Below, piece after piece: positions 61,448 through 64,000 of a DNA stretch of 64,000 bases. The notes under the pieces were generated by a model, which saw only the letters and a program-made list of their open reading frames with translations, had not been told where the DNA came from and searched no databases. Position 1 is the stretch's first letter. Each line of letters starts with the position of its first letter. The position numbers and the translations under genes were made by a program. This DNA is from Bacillota bacterium (lineage in GTDB: Bacteria > Bacillota > Clostridia > Acetivibrionales > DTU013), in assembly GCA_023435305.1 (NCBI GenBank), contig JAEYRV010000045.1:119742-183741 (forward strand), given 5' to 3'.

Positions 61448-63143
61448 TATGGTCGAGTTTATCCTGCGCTTTATCCAGCGAAGCTTCAGATACTCCATAA
61501 TAAATCTTGATCTTGGGTTCTGTGCCTGATGGCCTTATACAGAACCAGGAACCATCGTCCAATTCATAGTACAGTACATTTGAAACAGGCAGATCCAATA
61601 CTTCGCTGCTTCCATCAGCTATCACCGTCCTGACCTTCTCCTGGTAATCTCTCACGGCCTTCAGCCTGCAAGCTCCAAAGCAGTCCGATTTCCTGGCCCT
61701 CAATGACTCCATCGCACTGTTTATCCTTTCAACGCCTTCCTTGCCCTCAAGTGTAAATGAAGTTATTCCTTCAATAAAGTATCCGTACTTTTTGAAAACC
61801 TCCTGCAGCCCCTCGTACAAGGACATTCCCCTGTTTCTGTAGTACGCGGCCATCTCACCGATAAGCATGGCTGCAACGACTGCATCCTTATCCCTTGCAA
61901 AGGTACCGGCCAGATATCCGTAACTCTCTTCAAAGCCAAAGAGATATTTCTTTATACCGGTTTCATCAAGCTCCTTTATCTTTTCTCCTATGAACTTGAA
62001 GCCCGTGAGCACTTCTATCAGTTCAATATTATAATTGGCTGCGATCTTTCTTGACAATTCACTGGTTACTATAGTTTTTACGACGAAGCCGTTTTCTGGC
62101 AGAGTGCCGGTGTCCTTTTTCTGAGACAGAATATATTCCATCAGCAGACAGCCGGTCTGGTTGCCTGTCAGCACCACATATTCTCCAGCAGAATTTCTGA
62201 CTACGACACCGATCCTGTCACAGTCCGGGTCTGTACCGATTATCAGATCCACATCTTCCTTTTTTGCCAGTTCTATCGCCAGCTTGAATGCATCCCTTTC
62301 TTCAGGATTGGGATATTTTACAGTGCTGAACCCGGAGTCCGGGAGTTCCTGTTCCTTGACAACAAACACGTTTTTGAAGCCTGTTTCATCCAATATCCTC
62401 CTGACAGGCTTATTTCCCGAGCCATGAAGCGGAGTATAAACGATCTTCATTGAATCGGCAGCCTTTTTTACCTCTTCCGGGTTTACTCTGAGAGTTTTAA
62501 GGCAGCTAATATAGGCATCGTCCACTTCCTTGCCGATCATGCGTATCAGGCCCTTTTCAGAGGCTTCCTTCTCATCCGCAGACTTTATGGCTGTTATATC
62601 ATCGATGCCGTTGATCTCATTCAAAACTGCTTCCGAGCCTTCCAGCGGCAGCTGTCCCCCATCCTCGCCGTAAACCTTGTAGCCGTTATACTGTTTGGGG
62701 TTGTGGCTGGCCGTGATCACAATTCCTGCTGCTGCGCCAAGATGCCTGACTGCAAATGAGAGTTCAGGGGTTGGGCGGAGTTCATCGAAAAGATACGCAA
62801 CGATGCCATTTGCTGCAAATACCTTTGCTGCTTCCATGGCAAACTCAGGAGACATGTTCCTTGAATCATATGCAATTGCAACGCCACGTGCCGCTGCATC
62901 CTTTGTGTTCTTCAGGAGGTAACTGGCCAAACCTTGTGATGCCTTCCTCACTGTATATATATTGATCCTGTTGGTACCTGACCCGATAATTCCCCTTAAG
63001 CCGCCGGTACCAAAATCAAGATCCTTGTAAAACCTTTCCTCTATTTCTGCGGGATCGCCTTTTATCTGCTCCAGTTCCTTCTTTGTTGCTTCATCGAAAT
63101 AATCATTCTGCAGCCAGAGATCATATAATTCCCTGCTATCCAT
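61404..63143 (-). CDS. Phosphohexomutase (phosphoglucomutase/phosphomannomutase type)
   Basis: Interconverts hexose-1- and hexose-6-phosphates. A 579-residue member of the alpha-D-phosphohexomutase family. Motifs: GTGGLRGIIGSGTNRINIYT, catalytic phosphoserine loop VITASHNPKQYNGYKVYG, metal-binding GTDPDCDRIGV, the GFEESYGYLAGT sugar-binding loop and phosphate-binding RPSGTEPKIKIYYGV. The long N- and C-terminal parts fit the Bacillus PgcA-like class. The ribosome site TTTGGAGG precedes ATG 63143. Its last codons are repeated downstream. Confidence 0.95.
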   Translation of the reverse strand: MDSRELYDLWLQNDYFDEATKKELEQIKGDPAEIEERFYKDLDFGTGGLRGIIGSGTNRINIYTVRKASQGLASYLLKNTKDAAARGVAIAYDSRNMSPEFAMEAAKVFAANGIVAYLFDELRPTPELSFAVRHLGAAAGIVITASHNPKQYNGYKVYGEDGGQLPLEGSEAVLNEINGIDDITAIKSADEKEASEKGLIRMIGKEVDDAYISCLKTLRVNPEEVKKAADSMKIVYTPLHGSGNKPVRRILDETGFKNVFVVKEQELPDSGFSTVKYPNPEERDAFKLAIELAKKEDVDLIIGTDPDCDRIGVVVRNSAGEYVVLTGNQTGCLLMEYILSQKKDTGTLPENGFVVKTIVTSELSRKIAANYNIELIEVLTGFKFIGEKIKELDETGIKKYLFGFEESYGYLAGTFARDKDAVVAAMLIGEMAAYYRNRGMSLYEGLQEVFKKYGYFIEGITSFTLEGKEGVERINSAMESLRARKSDCFGACRLKAVRDYQEKVRTVIADGSSEVLDLPVSNVLYYELDDGSWFCIRPSGTEPKIKIYYGVSEASLDKAQDKLDHIKENVTGIIKGLLS

Positions 63144-63186
63144 AGCTATCCTCCAAATGTACTTAATATATAAGATTCACTTTTGT

Positions 63187-63195
63187 ATTTTACCA
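63187..63195 (-). promoter_or_regulatory. Extended -10 promoter of the phosphohexomutase gene
   Basis: TGGTAAAAT on the minus strand is an extended -10 element about 45 nt before the start; the -35 (TTTTAT-like) is weak. Confidence 0.4.
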
Positions 63196-63310
63196 CAATA
63201 TATGGATATATAAAAAGGTTTTTATCTTTTGGCCGGATTTCAACTTAGTGGCTGTTATCGAAACCGTGCCAACGATGGATAGCAGTTAGGTACATTTTCC
63301 AGGTACAGTC

Positions 63311-63570
63311 CCGGCATAACCTTGGTACGACCTAGGTACGACCTTGGTCCAGCCATGATCCGACCTTGGTCCAGCTATGATCCAGCCCTGATCCGACCTT
63401 GGTCTAGCCTTTATCCGACCTTGGTCTAGCCTTGATCCAGCCTTTATCCAACCTTTATCCGACCTTGGTCCAGCTATGATCCGACCTTGATCCGGCCTTG
63501 GTACGACCTTGGTCCAGCCATGATCCAGCCATGATCCAGCCTTGATCCGACCTTGGTCAATCCAACTGCC
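63311..63570. repeat. 11-bp minisatellite
   Basis: About 22 head-to-tail copies of an 11-bp unit of consensus RRCCTTGATCC, with variants GACCTTGGTCC, AGCCATGATCC and AGCCTTTATCC. The period shifts the reading frame at each unit, so it is non-coding. Confidence 0.9.
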
Positions 63571-64000
63571 CGGATAAAATTTCAACAAGAGGCAGAAACC
63601 ATCCAGCTAGCCAACTTTCCAACCAGTGGGTGGTAAGAACCATTCCTCTATCTGGCCATATTTTCAACCAGGGGCAGGTACACTTACTCTACCTGGACAT
63701 TTTTTCAACTAAGGTCAGACTATTTAGGGGTTATTATTGCATATATGCAATAAATAGATTACACAAGTCGTATAATTTGTCATTATATCTCTTATCTACA
63801 ATATACTTGCTACCCTTTATTGAAAATTTGGCCACATGGATAAAGAGGATATCCATCTTTCGCTTTTTCAATGCCTCCCTCAATAATCTTCAATTTACTT
63901 CATATTTCTCGTTAAATCGCAGTATTTCATTTTCAAGAACACAATCTTCATGGATAAATCACTCAATAAAGTGTTTTTATGGATACCAGTGGTGAATCTC
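63571..64000. other. Non-coding tail with degenerate repeats and a possible gene remnant
   Basis: Positions about 63575-63720 hold three or four degenerate units of about 41-48 bp, each with a TTTCAACCAGGGGCAGG-like core. Beyond 63720 the minus strand has short broken reading frames (for example FIHEDCVLENEILRFNEKYE, ended by stops) that may be a decayed gene. No intact gene is seen. Confidence 0.5.

Noticed and set aside
63286..63588. 100-codon minus-strand gene in the minisatellite
   Set aside because: An 11-bp unit changes frame each copy; the translation is a shuffled DQGRIKAG/PRSDQG-like string.
63630..63995. 121-codon plus-strand gene at the right end
   Set aside because: No ribosome site, AT-rich random-looking residues, overlaps the degenerate repeats.

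Overview
The window looks like chromosome from an endospore-forming, low-to-mid GC Gram-positive of the class Clostridia. The reasons are the presence of both PolC and DnaE, an uninterrupted pro-sigma-K gene, the DXP isoprenoid pathway, GGAGG ribosome sites with frequent GTG/TTG starts, and several Clostridia-type conserved families (DUF3842, DUF5685, a short EF-Ts). Nearly all genes are on the minus strand. I cannot name the species. No tRNA, rRNA, CRISPR array or intact insertion sequence was seen.

Positions 1-17603 hold a long minus-strand housekeeping run, read from the rpsB promoter at 17575-17603: rpsB, tsf, pyrH, frr, a small PASTA-like protein, uppS, cdsA, dxr, rseP, ispG, polC, rimP, nusA, rnpM, an L7Ae-like gene and infB, which is cut by the window edge. 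It covers translation factors, ribosome recycling, UMP kinase, cell-wall lipid carrier and phospholipid precursors, isoprenoids, DNA replication and transcription elongation. Terminator-like hairpins after tsf, after the PASTA-like gene and after polC divide it. InfB carries a long, highly repetitive N-terminal arm.

Positions 17600-38500 are mixed. A repeat-rich spacer is followed by a signal-less amidase divergent from sigK. Next come a secreted RCC1-repeat protein, a very large secreted Big2-type protein translationally coupled to an Lgt paralogue, a DUF2442 gene, a MalT-like LuxR regulator, a D-2-hydroxyacid dehydrogenase, and a PII-like/antiporter/DUF3842 cluster. Then follow a class B PBP, U32 peptidase-family TrhP, TrmR, MltG and TypA.

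Positions 38481-49413 are the most interesting part. A self-contained three-gene operon is bracketed by the mutS2 terminator plus its own sigma-A promoter on one side and a terminator on the other. It encodes a 2472-residue NRPS (C-A-T-C-A-T-reductase), a 7TM/PAS histidine kinase and an HD-GYP response regulator. Both junctions overlap, so the genes are translationally coupled. The second adenylation pocket reads as proline, so the predicted product is a peptidyl-prolinal or a cyclised imine. The two-component pair may sense it and answer through c-di-GMP. The NRPS is visibly AT-richer than its neighbours.

Positions 49425-63143 return to housekeeping genes: mutS2, a membrane protein, a DnaJ protein with a Cys-rich tail, DUF5685, pgsA, a thioesterase, a small DUF2007-like gene, mtrB (TRAP), dnaE, a second HD-GYP protein, a Cys-rich orphan and a phosphohexomutase whose 3' end is tandemly duplicated. 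From 63144 to the end there is a promoter-like stretch, an 11-bp minisatellite and degenerate repeats with no intact gene.
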